Below are positions 1-10,600 of a stretch of DNA of 64,000 bases, one piece after another. The notes below the pieces were generated by a model. The model had not been told where the DNA came from. It made no database searches and was given only the letters and a program-made list of their open reading frames with translations. Both the position numbers and the translations under genes were made by a program. Position 1 is the first letter of the stretch, and every line of letters starts with the position of its first letter. This DNA comes from Garcia nutans (lineage: Eukaryota > Streptophyta > Magnoliopsida > Malpighiales > Euphorbiaceae): NCBI GenBank assembly GCA_947685225.1, contig CANTUV010000008.1, forward strand, positions 36,758,001 through 36,822,000. The letters are read 5' to 3'.

Positions 1-1850
1 CCAGGCAACAATTCAATACCAAACTCCACCTCTCTCCCAGGCGGCAATCCTGGCAACTCCTCAGGAAAAACATCAGGGAACTCTGCAACTGTGGCAATGC
101 TATCAATAGGAGAACTTCTTACTCTAGTATCTATCACATGAGCAAGATAAGCTTCACATCCCTTTCTAATCAACCTCCTGGCTGCAACAGCTGAAACAAA
201 TAAGGAGGCTAACTGTTCCTGCTCATTAGATACTATCACCTCTCTACCATCACTAGTTCTCAAAGAAACAATCTTCTTTTTACAATCCACCACAGCTCCA
301 TGTCGAGATAGCCAATCCATGCCTAAAATCACATCATATTCCTTAAATGGCATCTCAATCAAATCTCCAAGGAACTCCTCACCCTGCACCCTCACTGCAC
401 TATCCCGATGCACTTTACTCACAATCACACTATGCCCTAACGGATTTGTCACCAAAACATCAAATCCTAGGGACTCAGCATGCACATCAAACACAGGCAA
501 TACAGATGCACTAATATAAGAATGGGTGGAACCCGGATCAATCAAAGCAAGTACTGCAGTATCAAATAAAGAAAAAGTACCAGCTATGACCGCCGATGCA
601 TCCAGCTGTCTCTGCATAACATACATCCTCTGGGAAGAACCAACCTCCTCCGGTCTAGTTTCCCTGGATGTAGCACCACCTCTAGAACTGAACCCTGCTC
701 TACCACCTCGGCTGGCACCTCTGCCTCCTCTACCTCCCCTCACACTGGCTCGAGAAGCGGCAGAATCAACTGGCATAAACTCCTGTCTCTCCGGACAGTC
801 TCTCACAAAGTGATCCGGTGACCCACACCTGAAACAAACCCCTGCAACACCAGCCTTCCAACAAGGACCACCATGTGGCCTCCCACAATGGATGCAGATA
901 GGTAAGGTGGATCTCTGAACCATAGGGGTCGGAGCACTTGCCACTGAAGCTGCAGGTCTATATCTATGCCTCTGGAACTGCACTGATCTACCTGCTGGTC
1001 TCTGGCTCCTACTACTCCGAGGAACAAAGCTTCCTCTACCCCTCTTTGCTGAAGAAGACCCTGCCTCGAACTGAGGCCTTCTCACTCTGACCTCTTCCTC
1101 TGATGCAGCTGCAATCACTTGAGCCCTTTCTACATCTCGAGCTGCTGCCACTAGCTGGGAGAAATCGTGATATCTAGACCCGGCCACTAAGCACATGATA
1201 GAGGGTCTCAATCCCTCCTGAAACCTCCGGCATCTATCTATCTCATCAGCAATAATGCCACCAGCATAATGACTCAATCTAATAAACTCAACCTCATATT
1301 CAGTTACAGTCTTGCTATCTTGCTTCAAGCTCAAGAACTTCATCTTCTTCATATCCTTATACTCCCTTGGAGTATACTTCAACTCAAATTCTCTCAAGAA
1401 ATCAGTGTAAGACAGTGTTGGAGGATCATCCATAGAATGGGGCACCGTCTTCCACCAATCGTAGGCATCCTTCTGTAGCAAAGATCTTGCATAGTCAAAC
1501 TTTTCCTCTGAGGTGGCTTGCAACTGAACAAATACTCTCTGAACTCTGTCAAGCCACTGTTCTGCCACAGCTGGATCAACTGTGCCTAAGAAATCCTCCG
1601 CTCCATATTTCCTCAGTTTATCATAATGCCTTACTGGTACTGAAGGCTGAGGGGGTGGTGGCTGTGGTTGCACAGGTGCTTGTCTCATAGCTTCCATCAT
1701 ATTCCTAAACCAGGCTGGCGGAACCTCATCACCTATTGGTCTACCCGACCCAGAAACAGGTGCCTCACCATCACTATCAACCCTAGCTCCATCCTCAGGA
1801 GCAACACTCTCCTCACTACCCTCAACCGATTGTCTCAAATGAGGATCCAT
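1..1850 (-). CDS. gag-pol: Element A gag-protease (start of pol), 5' part, open at window edge
   Basis: This is the capsid/nucleocapsid and protease part of a Ty3/gypsy chromovirus polyprotein. I read the frame codon by codon from the ATG at 1850 down to base 3: 616 codons with no stop. The Gag core lies at about residues 80-260, with a Trp-Trp pair near 131-132. A basic Ser/Arg stretch follows, then a zinc knuckle CFRCGSPDHFVRDC (residues 339-352), preceded by CIHCGRPHGGPC at 319. The aspartic protease has its active site at residue 438 as DPGSTHS, a Thr-to-Pro variant of DTG also met in plant gypsy elements, and later MDWLSRHG. The last residues (FPDVFPEELPGLPPG) are the linker that normally precedes reverse transcriptase, so gag and pol share one frame. 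The start follows a 148-base leader after the primer site. RT, RNase H and integrase lie outside the window. This is the best-preserved coding region here. Confidence 0.92.
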   Translation of the reverse strand, partial: MDPHLRQSVEGSEESVAPEDGARVDSDGEAPVSGSGRPIGDEVPPAWFRNMMEAMRQAPVQPQPPPPQPSVPVRHYDKLRKYGAEDFLGTVDPAVAEQWLDRVQRVFVQLQATSEEKFDYARSLLQKDAYDWWKTVPHSMDDPPTLSYTDFLREFELKYTPREYKDMKKMKFLSLKQDSKTVTEYEVEFIRLSHYAGGIIADEIDRCRRFQEGLRPSIMCLVAGSRYHDFSQLVAAARDVERAQVIAAASEEEVRVRRPQFEAGSSSAKRGRGSFVPRSSRSQRPAGRSVQFQRHRYRPAASVASAPTPMVQRSTLPICIHCGRPHGGPCWKAGVAGVCFRCGSPDHFVRDCPERQEFMPVDSAASRASVRGGRGGRGASRGGRAGFSSRGGATSRETRPEEVGSSQRMYVMQRQLDASAVIAGTFSLFDTAVLALIDPGSTHSYISASVLPVFDVHAESLGFDVLVTNPLGHSVIVSKVHRDSAVRVQGEEFLGDLIEMPFKEYDVILGMDWLSRHGAVVDCKKKIVSLRTSDGREVIVSNEQEQLASLFVSAVAARRLIRKGCEAYLAHVIDTRVRSSPIDSIATVAEFPDVFPEELPGLPPGREVEFGIELLP

Positions 1851-1998
1851 CAACACCTACACTGCAAACACAAAAAAAGACACACCTTATTAAAGATCAG
1901 AGGTTGCCAATCCCAAACATATGTGTTATTTAAAACCACTTTTTAAGTAAAAATATTCTTTTTATTACATTTTACCTAGGTTGAGAATCTCAAACCTA

Positions 1999-2011
1999 GG
2001 CTCTGATACCA
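1999..2011 (-). promoter_or_regulatory. Primer binding site of element A (initiator Met tRNA type)
   Basis: On the minus strand this reads TGGTATCAGAGCC, the usual plant primer site matching the 3' end of initiator-Met tRNA. It lies seven bases inside the LTR end at 2019, the spacing also seen for elements D/E and F/G. It fixes the element's direction as minus. The leader 1851-1998 shows no ORF of note. Confidence 0.9.
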
Positions 2012-2408
2012 AAACAATTGTAACACCCCCACATCCAATGCACACACACTACAATCACAACAATGTAGCATAAGTGCACCAAACATAGGGATGCTACGGT
2101 TTTCTTCAACATTCAAAACATTTTAAACTTGATACAATACCCTAATCATTATACATTATAGAAATTAAGTCATTGACTTAAAATATAAACATGTTAGATA
2201 TACATATATACATTTAAATATTACACAGTGGAAGTTATAAATTAGGTACATATTTACATTATAAACATTACTTTACAAAATATAAAAGAAGTATACATGA
2301 TTGGCAAGTCTGCTCTGATCTTTAAGTCCTCAAAAATCAACTCTTCACTGTCTACTCTCACTCGGTCTTGATGAACTCTCGGGTTCAACTTTACCAACTC
2401 TATTACCT

Positions 2409-2446
2409 GCGCGATCAAACACTATCGCGCTAAGCCAACGGCTTAG
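2409..2446 (-). other. Tandem double hairpin in A LTR
   Basis: Two perfect stems sit back to back: GCGCGAT (2409-2415) pairs with ATCGCGC (2424-2430) round an 8-base loop, and CTAAGCC (2430-2436) pairs with GGCTTAG (2440-2446) round AAC. Equivalent structures occur in B, D, E, G and H, and in altered form in J. The role is unknown; an RNA element near the transcript end (R region) is a guess. Confidence 0.75.
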
Positions 2447-2673
2447 TAAGATAAAACATGCTAATGTTTTGCTTTGATGCAATGCAATGCCAATTCTCAA
2501 TCCATATTATACATGTAACATCATATATGCAAAACTAACAACATGCCTTTACATTTCATAACTCAACATAAATAGACATATCATATTTCAACATCTTATC
2601 ATATACCTCATTAGTATTCATTTAATCATTCATAATCAACATTAAGCAAAGACAAGCATGGGCCCAAGACACA

Positions 2674-2961
2674 CTAATATGCCATTCAATTTTCAGAGTT
2701 AATGTTTTGGTTCTATCATCACATTTATCAATATCATAAACCCAACTAGGCTTCAAGGATTAGGTTCAACCAAGCTTCAAGGGGAGCAAAGCATGCTAAG
2801 CTTCAACCCAACTTGGCTTCAAGAACCAACCCAACCTAGCTTCAAGGGTGGTAACATCTCAATTAGGCTTCAAGGATTCAATCCAACCTAACTTCAAGAG
2901 ATTGTTACACTTATTAGGCATGCCACCAACAACCAACTCTGAAAATGGAATAACACATTAG
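2674..2961 (-). repeat. Inverted-repeat-bounded cassette of A LTR, with CTTCAAGG repeats
   Basis: Arms of about 27 bp (2674-2700, ending TTTCAGAGTT; 2935-2961, beginning AACTCTGAAA) enclose six or so imperfect copies of a 30-40 bp unit with the core AACYYARCTTCAAGG. The same arms in the B to I LTRs enclose a different filling (CGTAAGCC repeats). Confidence 0.8.
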
Positions 2962-3387
2962 CCACACAATTCATTTATTATTCAATTATCATTTCCATTC
3001 TCAATTCTCAACAACATTTAGGCAAACATGCCTTATTTCTTTCAATTGCATCACATCATAGCCAACCACAATGGCATTGTCTCATATCATGTCTTATTTG
3101 AATTATCATTGCATCTTTGATATACATTTCAATATTCATTACTCATGAAACACATTACCATTTACAATGCATAACATAACATTATTCAATCTCAACAATG
3201 CAATTAGGGTAAAGAACAATTGATATGATTCATAGCTTTAGAACCTTACACATGTAATTGATTATATCATTCATTGATTCAAGTGTATTTAAAATGTTTA
3301 GGGTTAGGTTTAGGGACCAACCTACCCTTTGAGAACCAAAGCAATGCAAAAAGAACAAGGAAGTAAAACCTTAACCTACACAATTGA

Positions 3388-3640
3388 GGGACACGGGCAG
3401 CCACTTGAGGGACACGGCCAAGCTTGTGGCCGTGTCACTCAAACCAATTGGACAGTAAGAAACACGGGCAAGGGACACGGCCAAGCTTATGGCCGTGTCT
3501 CTTAAACCAAAACTCACAGTAGCTAACACGGCTTGGGAACACGGCCGTGTCTCTCAAAACTAATTCAACACACGCAAAAGTTTCATGACTTGGCCGTGTC
3601 TCTCCTTTGCTTTTGGCCGTGTCTCCCAAAACACAAACCC
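3388..3640. repeat. ACACGGCC...GGCCGTGT palindromic repeats in A LTR
   Basis: Several imperfect copies of a palindromic unit, roughly ACACGGCCAAGCTTGTGGCC followed by GTGTC, are spaced by about 60 bases. They are markedly GC-richer than the surrounding LTR. A closely similar cluster occurs at 63430-63705 in element Q, an apparently different family. Confidence 0.8.
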
Positions 3641-4253
3641 TAATATGCAAAATTCTCCTCCAATTGCACTCAAACTCATCAAACACCATATAACATGTTT
3701 CAAATGAATGAAATCAATGTTCGAAACACAAATTCTACATGTTTATCACAATATTCCTTATTAAAACACATCAACCAAAACATTTAAACATATACCATCT
3801 CAAACCCTAAAACCAACTTTACACTTGAACTTCCACTATCAAAATCCATTTAAACTTACAACCTTCACAACCAAACCAACCTCAAATCAATCTTTTAACT
3901 AACAATCAACTTTAACATTTGTAAATACATATCAAACACACCAAATCATCAACTCAACAATTCACCATACACCTTAGCCACAACTTCCAAATTAATAAAA
4001 GAAAACAAGAAATTTCTTACCTTATATGAAGAAATTCCACAAATCTTTCACCAAATCTCTCAATTCCTTCATCAATTTGAGTATAGCATCAAGAACACTT
4101 CTCTTTCCCTTTGTCTTCTTCAATGGCCGGCACAAACATGAGAAGAAAAGAAAATTCAACAAAGTCAAATGACTTTTCTTCTTTAAATCTCCACCAAGAG
4201 ATTTTATCCAAGAAATTACCAAAATGCTCTCAATCATATAACTAACTTTTTGT

Positions 4254-4263
4254 CTTATATAAG
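4254..4263 (-). promoter_or_regulatory. Possible TATA box of A LTR
   Basis: CTTATATAAG (symmetrical) lies about 250 bases downstream of the LTR start on the minus strand, a plausible place for the U3 core promoter. The assignment rests on sequence alone. Confidence 0.4.
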
Positions 4264-5529
4264 CCCATATATGCAATTACACACTCAACAATAAAATATC
4301 TTCTTCCACTAACCAACACCTTGACTCTTCTTTGACCCATTTATATGTTATATATATCAACATATACACAACATATACCATTCTCTCTAAACCCTAAATC
4401 CTTCCCAAAACACATATACTTTTCTTTTCTCAATTCTTTATCTTGCAATTTAAAACAACCACAATAACAACAACATACAAAACTTCTAGGGCATAAATGA
4501 GGATATTACAAAGACAATAGAGAGCAAGAGAGATTTTGATTTCTAAGCTCAAAATTGAAGGAAGATTTAAGTGATTAAGTTGGAAATTTGTGAAGTATCA
4601 TCAACTTTGGTAAGTTCTCTCTTGATTTCTCTTGTTTTATTTTGAGTTGTAATTGAGTTTGATTATTGAGATGTGATAATGTGATTATGTTTGATTATAG
4701 TATGTTTGAGAGTGTTGGAATTGAATTGAAGATAAGAAGTTAGGTTGGTGTTGGTGTTGGAAGAGTATTAGTTGTGTTTGTGTTAGGGTTTTGAAGTGGT
4801 GATTGTTGTAGATGTTGAGTTTGCATAATTATTTTTGTAGATCTTCAAGTTGTTTGTGTTTGATGAAGTTAGAAGCATAGAATACATGAGTTTGGTCCGA
4901 AACAGAAGCATCTTGGATGCCACGCCCGTGGGGGTTGGGAGGTCATGACCGTGGGGTCCTAGAGAGAGATGTTGATTTGTAATTTGTGATCTATGGGTCT
5001 AGTTTGAGGTTAATAAGTGAATATTAGTATTGGAATTCTTGTGAATTTGTATTAAGTGTGTATGTGTTTCTTTTTGGATTAGGTTGTGAAGAGGTTGATT
5101 TGCCCTAACTTGAGTGTTATGGATTCTTGGAAGAGGAAGTGTATAGATTTGTGTGAGTTGTCCTTGAGGTAAGTACAAACCACATGGTTGCATACATTTA
5201 CATGATTTTGTGATTTTGCATATTTGGTTGTAAATATGTTAAGTAAGTTATTGCATAGTTGATACATTTGATTAATGTTATGATAAGCATTCAAAATGTA
5301 TGTTCGATATAATTGATTATGTATACTTGAATGATGAATTGCCTTAATGTGAATTAAGATATGATAAGATATGACGTCATTGTGGTTGGCTATGGTAATG
5401 CAAATGAAATGATTGGGGGCATGATTGCCTATTTGATTATGGAATATGAAATGAGAAATAGAATTGATAATGAAATGAGAAATAAATTGAGAAAGAGTTT
5501 GTTAAAGAGATAATTGAAATAATTGTGTG

Positions 5530-5862
5530 CTTAATATGTTATTCAATTTTCAGAGTTCTGGGTTTGGCGGCATGCCTATGAATCACTGGATAGATGAAAA
5601 GACCGGGTCGTAAGCCGATTCCAGTTGAAAAATGTGAAATATGTGAAATATGATGTTTTTGGGGTGAAAAGACTGGGTCGTAAGCCTCAAAAACAGTAAC
5701 AGTCTTGCCGGGTTGAGGATCACCTCGGGTCTTGCCGGGTTGAGGTCCAAAAGACTGGGTCTATTACACTATCCATGGATAGAGATATACATATCGCCTA
5801 CGGGCTTGATGATTGTGATTATGGACCAAAGCAGTAACTCTGAACTTTGAATATCATATTAA
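5530..5862 (+). repeat. Inverted-repeat-bounded cassette of B LTR
   Basis: Arms 5530-5557 (ending TTTTCAGAGTT) and 5836-5862 (starting AACTCTGAA) enclose repeats of the type GACTGGGTCGTAAGCC and CTTGCCGGGTTGAGG. Confidence 0.75.
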
Positions 5863-6127
5863 ATTCTTTTTGGGCCCATGCTTGTCTTTGCTTTACTGTG
5901 AATATGGAATGAGATATATATATATATATGTAAAGAGATTATGAAAACACAACATGATGTGTAATGTGTATGGATGTGAAAATTGTGAGTAGTATTCCAT
6001 GAATGTACTAATAAGTCATTGGGTGATGTAAGGTTTTGAAATATAATGTTTTTATGTATTATTTATAAAATTTAATTGTGTGACATTAGCATTGCATTGA
6101 AGCATAATGTTATTGTAGTTTGTACCA

Positions 6128-6165
6128 CTAAGCCGTTGGCTTAGCGCGATTGTGGTTCATCGCGC
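6128..6165 (+). other. Tandem double hairpin in B LTR
   Basis: CTAAGCC (6128-6134) pairs with GGCTTAG (6138-6144), and GCGCGAT (6144-6150) pairs with ATCGCGC (6159-6165). This is the same pair of stems as in A, read in the sense direction. Confidence 0.75.
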
Positions 6166-6539
6166 AGGTGACAGGGTAGAACCGGAGGGTTCTTCTAGAC
6201 CGCATTGAGTCTAGGTTTTGAAGAGTTGATTTTGGACTTAAAGATCAGAGAAGAGCTACCAATCGTGTATAAATTCTATGTTTTATAAAATTTTGATTTT
6301 TAATGTATATATATATAATTATAAATATTTTTATATTTCAGCTGCGTACTAAATGAATGTTTTATCTATTTTGCAAGTTGAATGCTTTAACTTTTCTATA
6401 TTGTATATTGAGAAAGATTGGTTTGGATTTTAAAAGATTGGGTTGTTTAACATAAATCGTGGCACTCTTATATCTGGTATACGTATATTACAAAAGTAGT
6501 AGTGTGTAGTGTACGTATATTGGATACAGGGGTGTTACA

Positions 6540-7375
6540 CATATAGATGCCACATCATTCCTCTTTCTTATATTTTTTAAATATTTTATAATCACAACTC
6601 ATAACATTATATTGCTCAATTGTACCATAATTCATAATTTACATTAAAACAAAGACAAGCATGGGCCCAAAGGATCTAATATGCTATTCAAATTTCAGAG
6701 TTACTACTTTGGTCCATAATGACACCATGTGTCTAGCCCCATAGGTAATATATCCATGGATAATGTAATAGCCCCAGTCTCTCAGACCTCAACCCGGCTA
6801 GACCCTTAGGCCCCAGTATCTTGGTCCTCAATCCGGCTAGACTTCTATAGTTTTTGAGGCTTACGACCTAGTCTTTTCACCCCAAAAATACCATATTTAT
6901 CTGTTGGCCTGGCTTACGACCCAGTCTTTTCACCATTTTAGCGTTTAGCCCATAGGCAATCATAAACATGCCACTAAACCCAGAACTCTGAAAATTGAAT
7001 AACATACTAGGCACACAATTTATTCATATTTCTCATTATCAAATTCTTTCATAATTCCTTTATCAAAACTTTTCTCATTTTCTCATGATCAAACTAGGCA
7101 CATTGCCTTATTTTATCATCTTTTTCTCACTTATTTATTTATTTATTCATTTTTCTCATTATTAATCTCTTTCTCATCGTCACATATTCAATCTAGGCAC
7201 ATTGCCTTATTTTCACATTTTTTTCTCATTTTTCTCATTTTTCACATCTTTCTCATTTTTCTCATTTTTATCAATATCAATTCATTTCATTATTCCACAT
7301 ATCTCATTTTTTGCACTCACAACACATTACCCAATTACTTTGGGCTTTTTCACATAATATACATATTTCACATTA
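6540..7375 (-). repeat. Element C LTR, first visible segment
   Basis: This segment aligns with the interior of the D, E and H LTRs: an AT-rich stretch, the cassette (6676-7010) and a run of CATTTTTCTC units. It is broken at 7375 by D/E and resumes at 17686-17690. The left part lies beyond B, outside the window. The CATTA at 7371-7375 and CATTC at 17686-17690 look like a slightly decayed TSD of D/E. Confidence 0.8.
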
Positions 7376-7980
7376 TGTAATACCCTTATACTCTATATAC
7401 GTACAATACATATTTTCAGCATATATAAAATACGCATATACAGCATAAAAATGTCACAGACTGATTTAATAAAAAATTTTACATTTCTTTTTTAAGATTT
7501 CAAATACTAATATATAAAATAAATAGTATATAAATATTCTTTGCTTGTTATAGGAATCCAAAATAAATATTTTATATGAAAATCTCTAGGAAAAATTCGC
7601 CAGAGTTTTGTTTGTAATTTGAAAATTTCCAAAATTCAACAAAACACAACCTGCATAAAACAAACACTCCAAATAAAATCAATTCACCAATACTTCTCAA
7701 TTTCTCCATATTTTCACAAAATACTTATATATAGGCATATATATATCAACATTATATATAAAATCCCATCTTAAACAAAATTATTCAAATCATTCTTTAC
7801 AATTTACAATATATGCTTCAAAAACATATCATAACATACATAATATCAAAAATGTACATGCTTGCAACTGGCTCTGATCTTGATATACCCAAAACAACTC
7901 TTCAAGCTCAATAAATACAAACCTAGACCCGACCAGGTATAGTAAAACTCTCGGGCTCTACCAAAACGTCCATGACACCT

Positions 7981-8017
7981 GCGCGATGAATTACAATCGC
8001 GCTAGGCCGAAGCCTAG
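7981..8017 (-). other. Tandem double hairpin in D LTR
   Basis: GCGCGAT (7981-7987) pairs with ATCGCGC (7996-8002); CTAGGC (8002-8007) pairs with GCCTAG (8012-8017). Compared with A and B, both arms of the second stem have changed and still pair. Confidence 0.7.
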
Positions 8018-8207
8018 TGGTACAAACTTTGATAATAATAAAAATGTAAAGTAATGCCAATGCACAATGCATATAAAGGTCACATCATTTCACTTTCTTA
8101 TATTTTTCAAATATTTCATACTCACAACTCATAACATTATATTGCTCAATTGTATCATAATTCATAATTCACATTAAAGCAAAGACAAGCATGGGCCCAA
8201 AAAGGAT

Positions 8208-8538
8208 CTAATATGCTATTCAAATTTCAGAGTTACTACTTTGGTCCATAATGGCACCATATGTCTAGCCCGTAGGCAATATATATATCCATGGATAATG
8301 TAATAGCCCCAGTCTCTTGGACCTCAACCCGGCTAGACCCTTAGGCCCTAGTATCTTAGCCCTCAACCCGGCTAGACTGCTATGCTTTTTGAGGCTTACG
8401 ACCCAGTCTTTTCACCCCAAAACATCATATTTATCATTTATTAGCTAGGCTAGGCTTACGACCCAGCCTTTTCACCAGCCCAGCAATTCATAGGCATGCC
8501 GCCAAACTGAGAACTCTGAAAATTGAAAAACATACTAG
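8208..8538 (-). repeat. Inverted-repeat-bounded cassette of D LTR
   Basis: Arms 8208-8234 and 8512-8538 enclose GGCTTACGACCCAGTC units and CAACCCGGCTAGAC units. The equivalents in E are 15313-15644, in G 29092-29331, in H 21331-21664 and in I 39463-39802. F is split by H: left arm 19469-19495, right arm 22699-22725. Confidence 0.8.
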
Positions 8539-10585
8539 GCACACAATTAATTCATTTATCTCATTATCAAATACTTTCACAATTCATTTCTCTTTTTTTT
8601 TCTCATAATCAAACTAGGCTCATTGCTTTATTTTCACTTTTTTTTTCTCATTTTTCTCATTTTTCACATATTTCTCATTTTTCTCACTTTTCTCATTTTT
8701 TCTTATTTTTATCAATATCAATTCATTTCATTATTCTGCATATCTCATTTTTGCATTCACAACACATTACCCAATTACTTTGGGTATTTTCACATAATAT
8801 GCATATTTCACACTTTACACAATTTAGCCATTATCAATTGCTTTTCACAATGCATTTAACACATAAATGACATTACAAATGTCATAGCACATTATTCATA
8901 CTCAATCAATGAACCAAGTAGCTTAACACATTTTTCAACCAAAATGTGCTAGGTCTAAATGTCATGCAAATATAAACATTATACTCAAAATTTGTACATA
9001 CCTCTACTAGCAACCCAAAAGCGAGCTTAATACAACCTCCAATCCTATCCTTCCAACTTGCCCTTCACCACTTGGATGAAGCAAATTAACCTCCCTCAAT
9101 GCCTATACTAAATGTGATCATACATGATAATTTAATATCATATTCTAAGGTATTCTCAACATCAAACCATAATTAAACATCACTCTAAACCAAATCCCAA
9201 AATTAAGCTTCACCTCACTTTAACTTTGAAAAACCATATCAAGCCATTTACATTAGTGTTTTAAGTTTATTAATATCATTAAAAACATATTTTAATACAT
9301 TTAAATCATTTACATTATAACAATACACTCTTATACACAAAATCTCAAAAATGGCATAACCTTCCCCCATTGAAGGTTTTCCATTCCAACACAATCCATT
9401 ACTCATTTCAAGCTTATATTCATCACTTTTAACACTAAACAACATGCTTAAACAAATAAAATCACACAATTCAACTACTTTGGAAAATCACTTTTCCAAA
9501 ACCCTAAATCTCCACTTCTATTCTCAATCTCCAACCAAACACAACCAAATCTAATATTTGACTTTAAAATACTTGTTTATGTATCAAAACAACTCATTTG
9601 GAATCAATTTACACAATTAAAAACCATGATTTCAAAACCCCAAAAATTACATAACCTTAAATTCTCTCTCTTCACCAATCTTACCCAAACTCAACCATTT
9701 CTTTAATCCAACCTTAAAATCATTAATAACCAATCAAAACAACTTCATTCATATCCAATTAAGCAATTAAATAATGCTACCATAGAATTTCAAAATTTTT
9801 ATAACACACTTTTCCATAGAATTTGAAAATTTGGTTAGAAAGCTTACCAATTGATGAACTTCTAAAACTCCACTTGAATCCTTAAAATATCTTCAATTTT
9901 TGGAGTATGGAAGAAGCAAATGCCTCTCTTGAAGCCATGAAATTCGGCCTTGAAGGAAAGAAGAAGAAGAAGACTTTATTTTTTTTATTCCTCTTTCCTT
10001 TCACCCTTTAATTTTAAACCATATATATATATATTAAAATAATTTAATAATTATTTATTTAATTATTTATTTAATAAATTTAAAGTCCTAAATTTCCTCT
10101 TCCATTCAAAAATAATTTATTTTTGAATTATTTTATTAATTTTAAATTTCTAAGATTTAATTACCAAAATACCCTTTTACTTTGACTTTTCTTTTAAAAA
10201 GTGTTGACTTTTATATGTTATGTATATTTTACATATATATCACATATATTATCCACTTTTTCATTTAAAACCCCTTCATTTTTCATTTAAAACTATTAAT
10301 TTAATTTATCCATTTAAATTATAATTTATTTTATCAGATTTTCAAAAATTAGAACTTTTCAAAAATTTAGGATATTACATATATGCACAAGTAATATGTA
10401 TCTTATATACACATCAAATATACCTTATATGTGTATTAAATATTAAGTATGTAATATATTAATCCAACATATACAATTAATATACCATATGTATATGTTA
10501 TATATACTATAGATATAGATATTGAGTATATACAATTTATATCTCCAAATACTTATTTAATTTCTCCAAAATCACTGATGTTACA

Positions 10586-10600
10586 ATTTTCTCCCCCTTA
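10586..10600 (-). promoter_or_regulatory. Polypurine tract of D/E
   Basis: The minus strand reads TAAGGGGGAGAAAAT directly before the 3' LTR start TGTAACATC. This is the plus-strand DNA priming site. Upstream (to 10620) a stretch reads like the eroded last codons of a chromovirus pol, which suggests descent from a coding element. Confidence 0.8.

Larger units (their letters stand above)
2019..4510 (-). repeat. 5' LTR of element A (2492 bp)
   Basis: On the plus strand it opens TGTAACACCC and closes GATATTACA, so the termini are TGTAA/TTACA inverted repeats. The primer site and gag ORF lie immediately to its left, so this is the 5' LTR of a minus-strand element; the 3' LTR is outside the window. 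It holds a variable cassette (2674-2961), a double hairpin (2409-2446), ACACGGCC palindromes and a likely TATA box. The bases at 4511-4515 (aagac) should be one copy of the TSD. The flank is the inside of the B LTR, so A inserted into B. Confidence 0.88.
4511..6539 (+). repeat. Element B LTR, 3' portion (plus orientation)
   Basis: The right end reads GGGGTGTTACA, the terminus of this LTR group. The left edge is the insertion point of A. Layout matches the A LTR in reverse: leader-like segment, cassette with CGTAAGCC units (5530-5862), then double hairpin (6128-6165). The sequence right of 6539 resumes inside the C LTR, so B inserted into C. The rest of B lies beyond A, left of the window. A (TA)n run lies near 5921. 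No coding sequence is visible. Confidence 0.82.
7376..10585 (-). repeat. 3' LTR of D/E
   Basis: The left end is TGTAATACCC and the right end GATGTTACA, followed directly by the polypurine tract. It contains a double hairpin (7981-8017), a cassette (8208-8538) and a 206-base extension at 10380-10585. The extension begins after an internal GATATTACA that matches the true terminus of the shorter H-type LTR. A minus-strand ORF of 73 codons at 9248-9469 is shared with other LTR copies (see findings). Confidence 0.87.

Noticed and set aside
803..1027. Minus-strand ORF of 74 codons and other small ORFs within 319-1946
   Set aside because: They are shadows of the A gag-protease frame, which is open throughout on the minus strand.
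8523..8870. Phe/His/Ser-rich plus-strand ORFs (also 15629-15976, 22799-22990)
   Set aside because: They come from the antisense CATTTTTCTC low-complexity run in the LTRs and lack codon-level conservation.
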